Assembly (NCBI GenBank): GCA_026417815.1
Contig: JAOACN010000491.1
Span: 1 to 5,316, forward strand
DNA: 5,316 bases
From: Chloroflexaceae bacterium
GTDB taxonomy: Bacteria > Chloroflexota > Chloroflexia > Chloroflexales > Chloroflexaceae
Reading direction: 5' to 3'
Made by a program: the position numbers and the translations under genes. Shown here piece by piece: positions 5,126-5,316 of the stretch; position 1 is the stretch's first letter, and each line of letters begins with the position of its first letter. The notes beneath the pieces are model-generated. The model did not search any database, was not told where the DNA came from, and worked only from the letters and a program-made list of their open reading frames with translations.

Positions 5126-5181
5126 CCCAGACCACCTGCGGGGGGACGTGTTCAGCGTTGGGGTAACCCCGCAGACCTGGG
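5126..5181. repeat. Imperfect GC-rich palindrome, left part of the repeat block
   Basis: CTGCGGGG (5136-5143) is the exact inverse of CCCCGCAG (5167-5174), and the outer CCCAG (5126-5130) matches CTGGG (5177-5181) with unequal spacing. The interior holds a further short palindrome, GGGGTAACCCC (5160-5170). The region has no convincing coding content. It sits upstream of the methyltransferase promoter candidate and beside the nested repeats that follow. Confidence 0.5.
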
Positions 5182-5253
5182 AGCGAGGGTGGGACGCCCT
5201 CGTCAGGATTCGAGGGCAAGATGCCCTCGCTCCGAGGAGAAGTGTGAACACGT
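5146..5253. repeat. Nested inverted-repeat element, REP/MITE-like
   Basis: The ends are exact 9-base inverted copies: ACGTGTTCA (5146-5154) and TGAACACGT (5245-5253). Inside, GGAGCGAGGG (5180-5189) and CCCTCGCTCC (5224-5233) are exact 10-base inverted copies. Within that lie two smaller hairpins: CGAGGG/CCCTCG (5184-5189 with 5197-5202) and CGAGGGCA/TGCCCTCG (5211-5218 with 5222-5229, three-base loop). No transposase is encoded. The architecture suggests a non-autonomous dispersed element or a REP-type palindrome cluster. Short frames translated from it are unlikely to be real proteins. Confidence 0.55.
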
Positions 5254-5316
5254 ACGCGCCCCAACCCCCTCGCGGAGGCGGACGTTGCATCAGTCCTGGT
5301 TTTCGCCACCAGGGCC
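5254..5316. other. Right-edge non-coding stretch with terminal hairpin
   Basis: No convincing gene is visible here. The only structure is a hairpin at the extreme edge: CCTGGT (5295-5300) pairs with ACCAGG (5308-5313), extendable outward by a G-T and a G-C pair. It resembles the hairpin at 5046-5066. Short minus-strand frames, including one that would begin with GTG at 5309, run into the palindromic block and have no recognisable domain, so I do not call a gene. Confidence 0.5.

Noticed and set aside
5104..5253. CRISPR array
   Set aside because: The repeats are inverted and nested and not direct repeats with regular unique spacers. No cas genes are present.
5003..5309. Short overlapping minus-strand reading frames at the right edge (72 and 95 codons)
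   Set aside because: They are translations of the palindrome block, without domains. The same DNA is better explained as repeats plus promoter and leader.

Overview
This 5316-base window is GC-rich and looks like the end of a short shotgun contig. Bases 1-19 match the Tn5/Nextera mosaic-end adapter and run straight into a decapitated tRNA gene, so the left edge is a library artefact. The dense GC-rich palindromes between genes, the PhoB/RegX3-like regulator-kinase pair and the GAF-GAF-PP2C phosphatase are all in keeping with Chloroflexota (class Chloroflexia, the Roseiflexus/Chloroflexus type). That placement is an inference from gene style; there is no phylogenetic marker here beyond a partial tRNA.

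Layout from left to right: adapter (1-19); 5'-truncated tRNA-Pro(UGG) with encoded CCA (20-88); a 206-base spacer full of hairpins, one of which can cover the ribosome binding site of the next gene (89-294); an OmpR/PhoB-family response regulator (295-984, +); a membrane-anchored PAS histidine kinase (988-2184, +) starting 3 bases later, so the two form an operon and almost certainly a cognate pair. Only 19 bases separate the kinase stop from the stop of a convergent gene, and an inverted repeat there holds both stop codons. That convergent gene (2204-4183, -) encodes a GAF-GAF-PP2C (RsbU/SpoIIE-type) protein phosphatase. A 151-base palindromic spacer separates it from an upstream gene on the same strand, a COMT-like class I SAM-dependent O-methyltransferase (4335-4985, -). 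The methyltransferase has a clear GTG start with a Shine-Dalgarno sequence, and an extended -10 promoter candidate about 85 bases upstream. The last ~330 bases (4986-5316) contain no convincing gene, only this leader and promoter plus a cluster of nested inverted repeats that looks like a dispersed intergenic repeat.

How the parts work together: the kinase (His172) would autophosphorylate and pass phosphate to Asp52 of the regulator, which binds DNA through its winged helix. The PP2C protein has no anti-sigma or anti-anti-sigma partner in the window, so its target is unknown. Its first GAF domain carries a four-cysteine cluster that could bind a metal or cofactor. The methyltransferase keeps the metal-ligand and SAM residues of its family but has Arg in place of the usual catalytic Lys. 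I see no phage, CRISPR, defence or biosynthetic cluster. The points most worth checking are the cysteine cluster in the GAF domain, the hairpin-covered leader of the response regulator, and the palindrome block at the right end.
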